Source: Acanthochromis polyacanthus (Eukaryota; Chordata; Actinopteri; Pomacentridae). Taken from it: DNA of 64,000 nucleotides. This document shows, one piece after another, positions 33,597 through 44,280 of the stretch; the stretch's first letter is position 1; every line of letters begins with the position of its first letter. A model generated the notes under the pieces. The model was not told the origin of the DNA and did not search any database. It worked only from the letters and a program-made list of their open reading frames with translations. The stretch lies in the NCBI RefSeq assembly GCF_021347895.1, contig NC_067132.1, forward strand, positions 868,001 to 932,000, in the 5' to 3' direction. A program made the position numbers and the translations under genes.

Positions 33597-35437
33597 CCCC
33601 GCACGTTTCCCTTAATTTGACCCCCTAAACGTGCATAACTTTTTATGAAATTTGGCACGCACGTCGGGTCATGCGAAAATTTCAATATTCTGAAAACAAA
33701 TTCTGATAAAACTCTATAGCGCCACCTAGGGACACGAAAATTTTAAAAATCACAAATAACCTCAGCTCTCTGCACAGGAATGTCGTAGAGACACGCAACC
33801 ACCACTAACGCGTTCGTCGGCTCGAGCTCTATGAAACCCTGTCTGCCCGATTTGAGCCATCTTCAAGCTAGGGGGCGCTATAACCTAAAATATGAAAACC
33901 CTTTAAAGATTATCTCCTCCGAAACCGTACAATATTGTGGCTTCATATTTGGACAGATTATAGTGAATATCCAGCCAAACAAAAGTTATCAAAAGAAAAA
34001 TGCTAACTTGTCCAGTTTTTCTTTTATAAGCTAACAAAGTTTGTCTTCACCTGAAACCATGTTTCGCTTCAGTTTGACCCCCTAAACGTGCATGAGTTTA
34101 TATGAAATTTTGCACGCACGTTCGCTCTCTCGAGTTCTACGAAAACCTGTCCGAACGATTCCAGCTATCGTCAATCTAGGGGGCGCTGTAACCCATAATA
34201 TGAAAACCTTTCAAAGATTATCTCCTCCGACACCGTTCAATATTCCGGCTTCATATTTGGACAGATTATAGTGAATATCCAGCCAAACAAAAGTTATCAA
34301 AAGAAAAAGGCTAACTTGTCAAGTTTTTCTTTTATAAGCTGTCAAAGTTTGTCTTCACCTGAAACCATGTTTCGCTTCAATATCGCCCCCTAAATGTTCA
34401 TGTATTTTGCTGAAATTTGGGACACAGGTCCAGTCTGCTGAAAATTTCAATATTCTGAAAACAAATTCTGGAAAAACTCTATAGCGCCACCTAGGGACAC
34501 AAAACAAACTGTATAAATCCCAAATAAACTCAGCTCTTCGCACAGGAATGTCGTAGAGACATGCAACCACCACTCACGCGTTCGTCTGCTCGAGCTCTAC
34601 CAAACTTGTTGGACTGATTTGAGCTATCTTCAATCTAGGGGGCGCTATAACCCAACATATGAAAACCCTTTAAAGATTATCTCCTCTGACACCGTACAAT
34701 ATTCTGGCTTCATATTTGGACAGGTTTTTGTGAATATCCAGACAAACAAAAGTTATCAAAAGAAAAAGGCTAACTAGTGGAGTTTTTCTTTTATAAGCTG
34801 TCAAAGTTTGTGTTCACCTGAAACCATGTTTCGCTTAATTTCACCCCCTAAACGTGCATAACTTTTTGTGAAATTTGGCACGCACGTTCGCCCACTCAAG
34901 CTCTACGAAAACCTGTCTGATAGATTTGTGCTATCTTCAATCTAGGGGGGGCTATAACCCAAAATATGAAAACCCTTTATAGATTATCTCCTCCGAAACC
35001 ATTGCGTATTCCGGCTTCATATTTGGACAGATTATAGTGAATATCCAGCCAAACAAAAGTTATCAAAAGAAAAATACTAACTTGTGTAGTTTTTCCTTTA
35101 TAAGCTTTATGGCGCCACCTAAGGACACAAATAATGCAAAAATCACAAATGGCCTCAGCTCTTCGCACAGGAACGTCGTACAGACACGCAACCACCACTC
35201 AGCGCTTTCGTCTGCTCGAGCTCTACGAAACCCTGTCAACGGATTTGAGCTATCTTTAACCTAGGGGGCGCTATACACCAAAATATGCAAAACTTTTAAA
35301 CATTATCTCGTCCGAAACCGTACAATATTCCGGCAGAGGAACTCCTCTGGCTTTCATCTTCGGTCATGGACGGCACTTGCTTCCCGACCGCACGGGGGGG
35401 CGGGGCGAGGTCCCGCCCAATGCTGCTTGCAGCTTTA
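33597..35437 (+). repeat. Long module 7 (type D)
   Basis: A distinct body: CCCGCACGTTTCCCTTAATT lead, then tandem sub-repeats each carrying CTAGGGGGCGCTATAA, CAAAGATTATCTCCTCCGA and CATATTTGGACAGATTATAG. The CTAGGGG word recurs near 33866, 34176, 34636, 34943 and 35263, giving spacings of about 310, 460, 307 and 320 bp. Shares only the 3' end and the (ATT)n linkage with types A-C. Confidence 0.85.
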
Positions 35438-35449
35438 ATTATTATTATT

Positions 35450-37428
35450 CTTCCTCGCACGTTTCCCTTAATTTGACCCCCTAAACGTGCATAACTTTTT
35501 ATGAAATTTGGCACGCCCATCGGGTCATGTGAAAATTTCAATATTCTGAAAACAAATTCTGAAAAAACTCTATAGCGCCACCTAGGGGCACGAAAATTTC
35601 AAAAATCACAAATAACCTCAACTCTCTGCACAGGAATGTCGTAGAGACACGCAACCACCACTCACGCGTTCGTCAGATCGAGCTCTATGAAACCCTGTCT
35701 GCCCGATTTGAGCCATCTTCAATCTAGGGGGCGCTATAACCCAAAATATGAAAACCCTTTAAAGATTATCTCCTCCGAAACCGTACAATATTCTGGCTTC
35801 ATATTTGGACAGATTATAGTGAATATTCAGCCAAACAAAAGTTATCAAAAGAAAAATGCTAACTTGTCTAGTTTTTCTTTTATAAGCTAACAAAGTTTGT
35901 CTTCACCTGAAACCATGTTTCGCTTCAATTTGACCCCCTAAACGTGCATGACTTTATATGAAATTTTGCACGCACGTTCGCCTGCTCGAGCTCGACGAAA
36001 ACCTGTCTGCCCGATTTGAGCCATCTTCAATCTAGGGGGCGCTATAACCCAAAATATGAAAACCCTTTAAAGATTATCTCCTCCGACACCGTTCAATATT
36101 CCGGCTTCATATTTGGACAGATTATAGTGAATATCCAGCCAAACAAAAGTTATCAAAAGAAAAAGGCTAACTTGTCTAGTTTTTGTTTAATAAGCTGTCA
36201 AAGTTTGTCTTCACCTGAAACCATGTTTCGATTCAATTTTGCCCCCTGAACATGCATGTATTTTGCTGAAATTTGGTACGCAGGTCCGGTCTGCTGAAAA
36301 TTTCAATATTCTGAAAACAAATTCTGGAAAAACTCTATAGCGCCACCTAGGGACACAAAAAAACTGTATAAATCACAAATAACCTCAGCTCTTCGCACAG
36401 GAATGTCGTAGAGACATGCAACCACCACTCACGCGTTCGTCTGCTCAAGCTCTACGAACACCTGTGAACAGGTTTGCGCTATCTTCAACATAGGGGGCGC
36501 TATACTCCAAAATATGGAAACCCTTTAAAGATTATCTCCTCCGAAACCGTACAATATTCCGGCTTCATATTTGGACAGATTATAGTGAATATCCAGCCAA
36601 ACAAAAGTTATCAAAAGAAAAAGGCTAACTTGTCTCGTTTTCCTTTTATAAGCTGTCAAAGTTTGTCTTCACCTGAAACCATGTTTCGCTGAATTTGACC
36701 CCCTAAACGTGCATAACGTCTTATGAAATTTGGCACGTACATTCGCCTGCTCGAGCTCTATGAAAACCTGTCTGAATGATTTGAGCTATCTTCAATCTAG
36801 GGGCGCTGTAACCCAAAATATGAAAACCCTTTAAAGATTATCTCCTCCGAAACCATACAATATTCCGTCGTCATATTTGGCCAGATTATAGTGAATATCC
36901 ATCCAAGCAAAAGTTATCAAAAGAAACACAGTAACTTGTCTAGTTTTTTGTATAAGCTGTCAAAATTTGTCTTCACCTGAAACCATGTTTCACTTAATTT
37001 GACCCCCTATACGTGTATGTATTTTACTGAAATTTGGTACGCAGGTCCGGTGTGCTGAACATTTCAATATCCTGAAAACAAATCTGGAAAAACTTTATAG
37101 TGCCACCTCGGGACACAAAAAACTGCAAAAATCACAAATGGCCTCAGCTCTTCGCACAAGAATGACATACAGACATGCAACCAACACTCACGTGTTCATC
37201 TGCTCGAGCTCTACGAAAACTTGTCAATGGATTTGAGCTATCTTCAACCTAAGGGGCGCTATACACCAACATATGCAAAACCTTTAAACATTATCTCGTC
37301 CGAAACCGTACAATATTCCGGCAGAGAAACTCCTCTGTCTTTCATCTTCGGTCACGGACAGCACTTGCTTGCCGACCGCGTGGGGGGGACAGGGCGAGGT
37401 CCCGCCCAATGCTGCTTGCAGCTTTAAT
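35450..37428 (+). repeat. Long module 8 (type D)
   Basis: Second type-D module with the same internal rhythm (CTAGGGG words near 35725, 36036, 36493, 36799 and 37248). Ends CCCAATGCTGCTTGCAGCTT then TAATT. No open frame with domain-like content. Confidence 0.85.
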
Positions 37429-37438
37429 TTATTATTAT

Positions 37439-39746
37439 CCTGCCAAAAGAACTGCATTTTTCAGGGCCTGATCATGCTCGATAAGTCATGAAAATTTGCA
37501 CACACATCACAACTGGCGAAAAATTTCATATTTTTTAGAGCATGTGGAGGTGTGTAGCAAAATGGCTCCATAGCGCCCCCTACACTTTCCCACGGCCATC
37601 ATGTTTCACCTACAGCTACCAAATTTGGTACACATATGAAGCACATCAGACTGAACAAAAAAGTCAGTGACAGCCATCTTCCAAACCCAACAGGAAGTGA
37701 GCTATTTTGTGTTGAATGTCAGATTTTGCCCATTTTTCATTTTTTTCCAGAGCAAACTCCTCCCAGGGGAAAACTCCAATTTGCCTCAAATTCGACCAGT
37801 ACATACAGGAGGCCTTAATGAGCAAAAGTTATTAAAATCTTTTTCAAAAGTCAAAGGGCGTGTCCGTGGCGGTCTGTGGAATTTTGATCCTTCGCCATGA
37901 AATTTCGAGTGCTGTGTAAATGCCCTGTACATGCTCCAATCTGCCTGAAACTTTAGATGTATGATCAGATTCCTGCCCTGATCACATCCATATGATGAAA
38001 TCCATTCACAGTCAGAGCGCCACCTGCTGGCAACAGAAAATGTCATTGTTTACACTTTGATGTATTATTCATTGTCTCTTGTTCAGATTCACCTCAAATG
38101 TGGTGATATAAACCTTAACATGTTGATGATGATTCACAGTTAAAATGGTGATGTGTCATCAAAAGGCGTGTCTGTGGCGGCACGGCGAATTTCGATGTCT
38201 CGCCATGACTTCTAAAATGCTTATATCTCAGCAAATCCTCATCATATCTGCCCCAAACTTCATGTGCTGGACACCAGGCCCAGTGTGAGGACATCCACGG
38301 TGAAAATTTTAGAAAAAGTCATAGCGCCACCTATTGGTAACAAGAAGTTTAGAAATTACATTTGCACACACCATTGCTCAAAACTTTTTCATGCCATTCT
38401 GAAAATTGGTCAGCTGATTCTTCACCCCCAGACAATACCACAGTGTGAAGATTTTGACATTTGATGAAATGCTGTTGCCGTGGCAACACGTTGTTTTTGT
38501 GACAAACAAAGTACTTTTTGACAGGCTTACAATGTTCAACAGCTCACCAAAATTTACACATACATCACAGTCGTCTCAAGGAATAACACTGTATGCATCT
38601 CGACAGGGCATGTGCTATAGCGCCCCCTACAGTAGATTTAACAAACAGCCCCGGCAGCAGGTTTCACCTCCATCCACAAAATTTGGGTGGCCTATAGAGC
38701 ACACCAGGACACACAAAAAAGCCTCTTGGAGCCATCCCCTAAACTCAACAGGAAGTCCGCCATTTTGAATTACGTGGATACATTTTCTCTATTTTTTGAA
38801 TTTTTGAGAGCGAACTCCTCCTAGGGGTTAACTCCTAGAGACCTCAAATTTTACCAGGGTATAAAACACGATGTTATGATCAAAAGTTATTAAAAGATTC
38901 TTCCAGAGTCAAAGGGTGTGGACATGGCAACCTCCAGAATTTTGATGTTTCGCCATGAAACATCAAGTGCTATCTAACTATCCTCTGCATGCTCCAATCT
39001 ACCTCAGACCTCACATGATTAAACACAGTCCTATCCTGATCACATTTATAGGCCAAAATATATTCAAAGTATGTACCATAGCACCCCCTAAAGCATTTAA
39101 AAAATAGCCTCCACACAGACTTTCACCTATGACTATGAAATTTGGCATGCATATGTAGCACGTCAGTGCAAACAAAAAAGTCTCTTGGAGTCATTCTCTA
39201 AACCCAATAGGAAGTCCGCTATTTTGAATTAAATGTCAGATTTTTGCTGTATTTGATCATTTTCAACAATTCATTTCTTACAGGCAATAGCTCCAAAACA
39301 CCTGAAATTGGGACAATATATACAACACGCCTTCAGGTTGCGTATTTGTGAAAATTGTTCACAAAACTCAAAGGGCGTGGCCATGGCGGCCAACTGAACT
39401 TTAATGTTATGCCATGAAGCAGGACGTCTTATGTAAATCCACTGTACATGCTGCAATCTGCCTCAAACTTCAATTGTTTGATCAGAGACCGGTCCTGATG
39501 AGTTTCATAGACCAATATACAGTCACAGAGATAGCGCCACCTGGTGGATGGACAGAAAGTGCTGCATAAATAGCCTGTACATGCTCCAATCTGCCTGAAA
39601 TTTGACCTGTGTGCTCAGAATCCAAACTTTGTGACATTCATGGGCCTAAATACACTCTCAGTCGTAGCATTGCCTGGTGGAGATGCTTGGGGTCGCCGAC
39701 CAGCAAGGATGCGAGGACCCGTTCAACGCTGCTCGCAGCTTTAATT
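37439..39746 (+). repeat. Long module 9 (type A body with a type-B lead)
   Basis: Begins CTGCCAAAAGAACTGCATTT like module 6, but after GGCTCCATAGCGCCCCCTAC switches to the type-A body (ACTTTCCCACGGCCATCATG). CTCF-consensus matches at 38016-38030 and 39533-39547. The switch marks it as a recombinant or gene-converted unit. Confidence 0.85.
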
Positions 39747-40335
39747 AGGGCCGAGAACAGAGGGTGCGAAGGACAGGCGGTGCAAGGGACTGTCCGACTG
39801 TCCAAGGCACCAGCGGTGCCTAGGACCCTATTGAAACCCTTTGGTTTATTATTATTATTATTATTAGGGTCCGAGCACCGAGGGTGCGAAGGACAGGCGG
39901 TGCAAGGGCACCGACTGTGCCAGGGCACCGACTGTCCAAGGCACCAGCGGTGCCAAGGACCCTATTGAAACCCTAGGGTTTATTATTATTATTAGGGTCC
40001 GAGCACCGAGGGTGCGAAGGACAGGCGGTGCAAGGGCACTGACTGTCCAAGGCACCAGCGGTGCCAAGGACCCTATTGAAACCCTAGGGTTTATTATTAT
40101 TATTATTATTAGGGTCCGAGCACCGAGGGTGCGAAGTACAGGCGGTGCAAGGGCACCGACTGTCCAAGGCACCAGCAGTGCCAAGGACCCTATTGAAACC
40201 CTAGGGTTTATTATTATTAGGGTCCGAGCACCGAGGGTGCGAAGGACAGGCGCTGCAAGGGCACCGACTGTCCAAGGCACCAGCGGTGCCAAGGACCCTA
40301 TTGAAACCCTAGGGTTTATTTTTTTTTATTTTTTT
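39747..40335 (+). repeat. Short cloverleaf modules S14-S18
   Basis: Units at 39747 (degenerate first stem, AGGGCC), 39866 (with a duplicated inner arm: CACCGACTGTGCCAGGGCAC), 39994, 40111 and 40219. (ATT)n spacers of 3-8 repeats. S17 carries unpaired changes in two arms. Confidence 0.85.
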
Positions 40336-42301
40336 TCTCCCGTAAAGTAAATTGGCTTTTTGGCGGCCTTATCATACTCCAAAACGCGTGAAATTTGGCA
40401 TGCACATCAGGACTTGCGAAAAATTTGATATTTTATGGGAGTTGCGCATGTGCGTGGAAAAATGGCTCTATAGCGCCACCTGCAAACTTGAAAAAGTAGT
40501 CATTAGGCCAACTGCCACAATGTTTCATTTACAGCTACAATATTTGGTGGGCATATGCACCATATCAGGACACACCAAAAAGTCAATGACAGCCACACCC
40601 TAAACCCAACAGGAAGTCGGTCATCTTGAATTTGCTGTACATTTGTCAAAATTAATAGCTCCTAGTGGATACGTCTGAGAGAACTGAAATTTGGCCAGTA
40701 CATGCACCAGACCTTTCTGATGAAAAGTTATCAAAAACTCAACCAGAAGCCAAAAGGTGTGGCCATGGCGGAGCCTCAAAAAACTGATCCTTCGCCATGA
40801 AACAGGAATTGGTGTCTAATTCTTCTCAACATGCTCCAATCTGCCTGAAACTTTACATGTATGATGACAGTCCTGTCCTGATGTCATCCACATAGGGATA
40901 TTCATTGACAGTCATAGCGCCACCTTGTGGTTTCAGGAAATAGACATCTTTTACACTTTCATGCCCTATTGTTACCCGGTTGATCATATTCACTTCAAAT
41001 GCAGTGACAACAGCCTGAACACATTGATGATGCATCCCAGTGAAAATGGTGACTTGTCTTCAAAGGGCGTGTCTGTGGCGGCCAAACCAATTTCGATGTT
41101 TCGCCATGAAAATTTAACGATTCATATCTCAGCTGAACAACATCCTATCTGCCTCAGACTTCACATGCTGGATACCAGGTCCAGTCTGAACACATCCACA
41201 CTCATAAATTCTGAAAAAGTCATAGTGCCACCTGTTGGTAATAGTAAGTTTAAGGTCTTATATTTTCAGGTACAATGGCCCCAAACTTGGTGATATCATG
41301 CTGGAAATTGGTCAGTCGAGTCTTCACCTCTTGACAATCCCACACTGTGAAGGGTGTGACATTTCATGCAACGCTGTTGCCGTAGCAACCAAATATCGCC
41401 ATGAAAAACAAAGCCCTTTCTGACAGGTTAGGAATACTCCAATGCTCACAAAAATTACCACACACATCACCATGGACCCAAGGAACAACACTATATGCAT
41501 CTCGGCACTGCACATGCTATAGCGCCCCTACAGTATTTTTAACAAACAGCCCCCCCAGCACGTTTCACCTACATCCATGAAATTTGGGAGGCTTATAGAG
41601 CACATCAGGATGCACAAAAAAGCCTCTTGGAGCCATGCCCTAAATCCAACAGGAAGTTGGCCATCTTGGATTGATTGTGAGATTTTTGATGATTTTTCTC
41701 ATTTTTGAGAGTGAATACCTCCTAGGGGATAATTCCAGGAGACCTGAAATTTTGTCAGTCCACACAGCAGGACTTGGTGATGAAAAGTTATCAAAAGTTC
41801 AACCAGAAGCCAAATGGTGTGGCCATGGCGACCATCACAGTTTTGATGCTTCGCCATGAAACAACAGCTGCTTTATAACTATCCTCTGAATGCACCAATC
41901 TGCCTCAAACTTTACATGTGTAATCACACTGCAATCCTGATCAATTCCATAGGCCAACATACCCTTTCAGTCATGGCGCCACCTGTTTGGATGGACAGGA
42001 AATGCTTTATAAGTAGCCTGTACGTTTTCCAATCAGCCTTAAACTTTACATGACTGATCAGAGTCCAACCCTGATCACATCCACTGCTTGAAATACATTC
42101 TCAGTCGCAGTGCCACCTGGTGGATAAACAGGAAACATGCTACAGTCTGGCTGAAATTTTACATGTATGATTGGACTCTGGTCCAGATGCAATTCAGAGG
42201 CCGACATACACTCTCAGTCACAGCGCCACCTGGTGGACGTGCATGGATTCGCCGACCAGCGTGGATGCGAGGACCCGTCCATCGCTGCTTTCAGCTTTAA
42301 T
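40336..42301 (+). repeat. Long module 10 (type C)
   Basis: Near copy of module 3 without the tandem lead duplication and with a shortened 3' part. CTCF-consensus matches at 42109-42123 and 42222-42236. It is the last module; the concatemer ends at CTTTCAGCTTTAATTA before unrelated hAT flank. Confidence 0.85.
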
Positions 42302-42643
42302 TACCTTTGAGTTCTATTTTATTAATGGTCTTTTGAACCAGACTTTTTATGTTGCTGTTGCACTTTAACTAGATTTTTGGTTCATTGTTATATTTTTAAT
42401 GAAGGAGATATTAGTATATATTGCAGTTTAAGTTGTTTTTCAATAATAATTGTTTAAAAAAGAAGCTATTATGCTTTGTGCACTACTTTTATATATTTAA
42501 ATGTAATAATTTAAGTTTCTAATACACAGACAAAACGTATGTTTATTTGTCTTGGGTTTTTTTTGTTGTTGCTTTTTGCTGATCCGAAAAATGATCCGAT
42601 CCATGACTCTTGATCCAAGGACCGATCCGATCCGTGAGTTTAG
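42302..42643. other. 3' flank of the ZBED-like hAT
   Basis: AT-rich, no gene. Ends with GATCCGATCC-type subterminal words that mirror those inside the left terminus at 14864-14905. Confidence 0.7.
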
Positions 42644-42669
42644 TGATCCGTTGCACCACTAGTTGCTGA
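42644..42669. other. Right terminal inverted repeat and target duplication of the 27.8-kb hAT
   Basis: TGATCCGTTGCACCACTA ends the element at 42661; GTTGCTGA at 42662-42669 repeats the left duplication perfectly. Confidence 0.93.
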
Positions 42670-42974
42670 GGTAATGCACTTTTGTTTGTTTGGTTTGAAT
42701 CCTTCTTACGTGTTCATTCATGATGGGATCAAACTAGGCCATCAATTCCACCTGAGCTAGGAAATTGCCATTATGTGGATCATATAGAGCCTCTGTATGC
42801 CATCTCAAAGCCTGATTTCTTTCAGGTAAATGGCATATGATGGCAATGACTCTGTGTATTACACCTCTCCAGTGTTCTACCTCCAGATGCATCAAATCCT
42901 GGTTCATCTGATCAATGGCTGTTTTAGTTTTCAGCCTTGTGTTGAGTTCCTGCCAACTCATCATATTGGTATTG
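42670..42974 (-). pseudogene. ZMYM1-like hAT gene, middle coding piece
   Basis: The minus frame reads NMMSWQELNTRLKTKTAID and EVEHWRGVIHRVIAIICHLP, then NGNFLAQVELMA, a TAG at about 42734-42736 in place of the usual Gln codon, then FDPIMNEHVRR up to the hAT junction. The EHWRxVxxRxIAII and NGNFL segments are characteristic of ZMYM1-like proteins, between the TTF finger and the catalytic domain. The frame is in register with 13314-14846 on one side and with 43969-44280 on the other. Confidence 0.88.
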
Positions 42975-43968
42975 TCACAAAACAGGAAGAGCGGACTCGA
43001 GCAGAGAGCACACCACCAAAGCCAGAGGAATTTAAGAATGTTTTATTGTATGAAGATGAATTATGGAAAGGAATGCAGGGAACCTGAATGCGTGGAGCCG
43101 GATGGATACTGAGTGGATTTTGTACAGAGTTCTGGAGCCGGGGATCGGCAGTCGTCGTAGGTTTGGGGGAACCAGAGTGCGACGGCTGATGTTGGCAGAT
43201 CCTTGGCGGCCGGTGGTGAATGCAGACGGAGGGTGGAATGGAGCAGGAGCCGGAGGTACGGGGAAATGGAGAATGCTGTCGATCCGGGGGGCCGTGCTGG
43301 TAATTGGGCCAGTCGACAGTGGTGGGAAGCTGGAGTCGGAGATGCGGAGGTCGTCGGACACTGATGATCCAGGGGACCGTGTTGGTGAGTGGGCCAGACG
43401 TCAGTGATCGTCTTTTGATTCCGGGAGGATGTTTGATAGGAAGCCACAGGCTGATCGGAGCCGGAGTGGCTGGAGGCTTCGAGGACTGAGTTGAGCAGGT
43501 AATCTAACAGGGAAAATAACCCAGGAATGGGTTCCAGGCAGGCAGGCTGGGAGCCGAATTGTCTCCAGACACAGTCCCAAACAGGTGAAGCAGGTGACGA
43601 CCTGGACGGCAGGATTCTAAGCGAGGCATAGAGAGATAACGTTAGAACGTTGCAAAGCACAAGGTAATGCTGAGTGGCTAGACGTTACTGACTGTGTGGT
43701 CGAGTGCAACAATCGGGCAGGGTGTGGTAGGTTCAGCTGGTCTTTATTGCAGAGGATGTAATCAGTGAGATGAGGCACAGCTGTCCGGGTCTCGTAGTGA
43801 AGCTGATTACCTGAGTGGAGGCAGCTGAGGCCGCGCTCCACCCAGGTGCAGTGCTGGGGAGAGAGAGAGAACAGAAGAGAGCAAAGAAGAGAGAGAAAAA
43901 GTGGGAGACAGATAGGATGGGGTTTTTGGGATGCCAGACAGGACAGGGGTGAGGAGAGGGCTCTGACA
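42975..43968 (-). mobile_element. Solo LTR with 5-bp target duplication
   Basis: Begins TGTCACAAAACAGGAAGAGC and ends GGGCTCTGACA on the plus strand, so it has TG...CA ends. It is flanked by GGTAT at 42970-42974 and 43969-43973. On the minus strand a CAATAAAAC polyadenylation-type signal lies about 75 bp from the 3' end, which sets the minus orientation. No internal retroviral-type genes are present; frames of 100-200 codons inside are unremarkable. Length 994 bp and a 5-bp duplication suit a Ty3/gypsy-type LTR left by LTR-LTR recombination. Family is inferred. Confidence 0.82.
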
Positions 43969-44280
43969 GGTATGATGTGTCTTTGAATGCTCATGTTCCT
44001 TTAAATGACCAGCTATGTTTTTCCAATTCCTAAATCCCCCTTTGGTAAGTGAATTGTCCAGTTTTCCAAAAAGCTTGCATGCAAAGCAGAAGACTGAGTC
44101 TGTACTGACTGAATACATAAGCCATCTTCGCTGTATTTTGTCACCATTTTTCATGGTCATATCGGAATATTCCTTTTTGAATCTACGTGGAGTTTTGTCT
44201 GTATTCTGGGGGAAAGCCATATCTTTCACCTGTATGGGTCCCCTTGTTACCAGCTGGCACAGTTCGGTATGGCTTAGGAT
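43969..44280 (-). pseudogene. ZMYM1-like hAT gene, TTF-type zinc-finger piece
   Basis: Reads ELCQLVTRGPIQVKDMAFP, then RRFKKEYSDMTMKNGDKI, then SVSTDSVFCFACKLFG and GGFRNWKNIAGHLKEHEHSK. The Cys-x2-Cys plus HLKEHEHSKTH spacing is the TTF-type finger that heads ZMYM1-like hAT proteins. No stop codons occur in this piece. It is bounded on the left by the solo LTR and on the right by a MITE, and both junctions keep the frame. Confidence 0.9.

Larger units (their letters stand above)
18314..42301 (+). repeat. 24-kb head-to-tail concatemer of (ATT)n-linked long and short modules
   Basis: Ten long modules, each ending in a version of GAGGACCCGTTCAACGCTGC then TCGCAGCTTTAATT, and eighteen short palindromic modules beginning AGGGTCCGAGC. 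All are on the same strand and joined by (ATT)n/(TTA)n tracts. Long modules fall into four types: A (18749, 26387, 28810, 37439), B (21070, 31269), C (24060, 40336) and D (33597, 35450), giving the order A B C A A B D D A C. It sits in what should be the 3' flank of the ZBED-like hAT. I do not recognise a named family and see no enzyme coding sequence in it. Confidence 0.85.
14847..42661 (+). mobile_element. 27.8-kb hAT transposon (ZBED-like) carrying a 24-kb repeat concatemer
   Basis: Termini TAGTGGTGCAA...TTGCACCACTA with GATCCG-rich subterminal repeats on both sides, and a perfect 8-bp duplication GTTGCTGA (14839-14846 and 42662-42669) inside the ZMYM1-like coding sequence. The host frame continues exactly across the junction when one duplication copy is discounted. 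Contents in order: broken BED-finger transposase in two parts split by an inner MITE, the concatemer 18314-42301, and a short 3' flank. Typical hATs of this type are a few kb, so almost all of the excess length is the concatemer. Confidence 0.9.

Noticed and set aside
19757..38768. A recurring 107-codon frame in modules 1, 2, 4, 6 and 9 (start MKIL(I/T)F, end SPPF), plus recurring 60-90-codon frames in the long modules
   Set aside because: The lengths agree because the modules are near-identical repeats. Differences between copies fall freely on amino-acid-changing positions by eye, several module copies lack the frame, other frames are equally open, and there is no domain or start context. 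A dN/dS well below 1 across genomic copies would change this view.
43061..43660. 199-codon Pro/Ser-rich frame on the minus strand
   Set aside because: Lies entirely inside the solo LTR, which has TG...CA ends and a target duplication; no similarity to retroviral-type proteins and no conserved motif seen.
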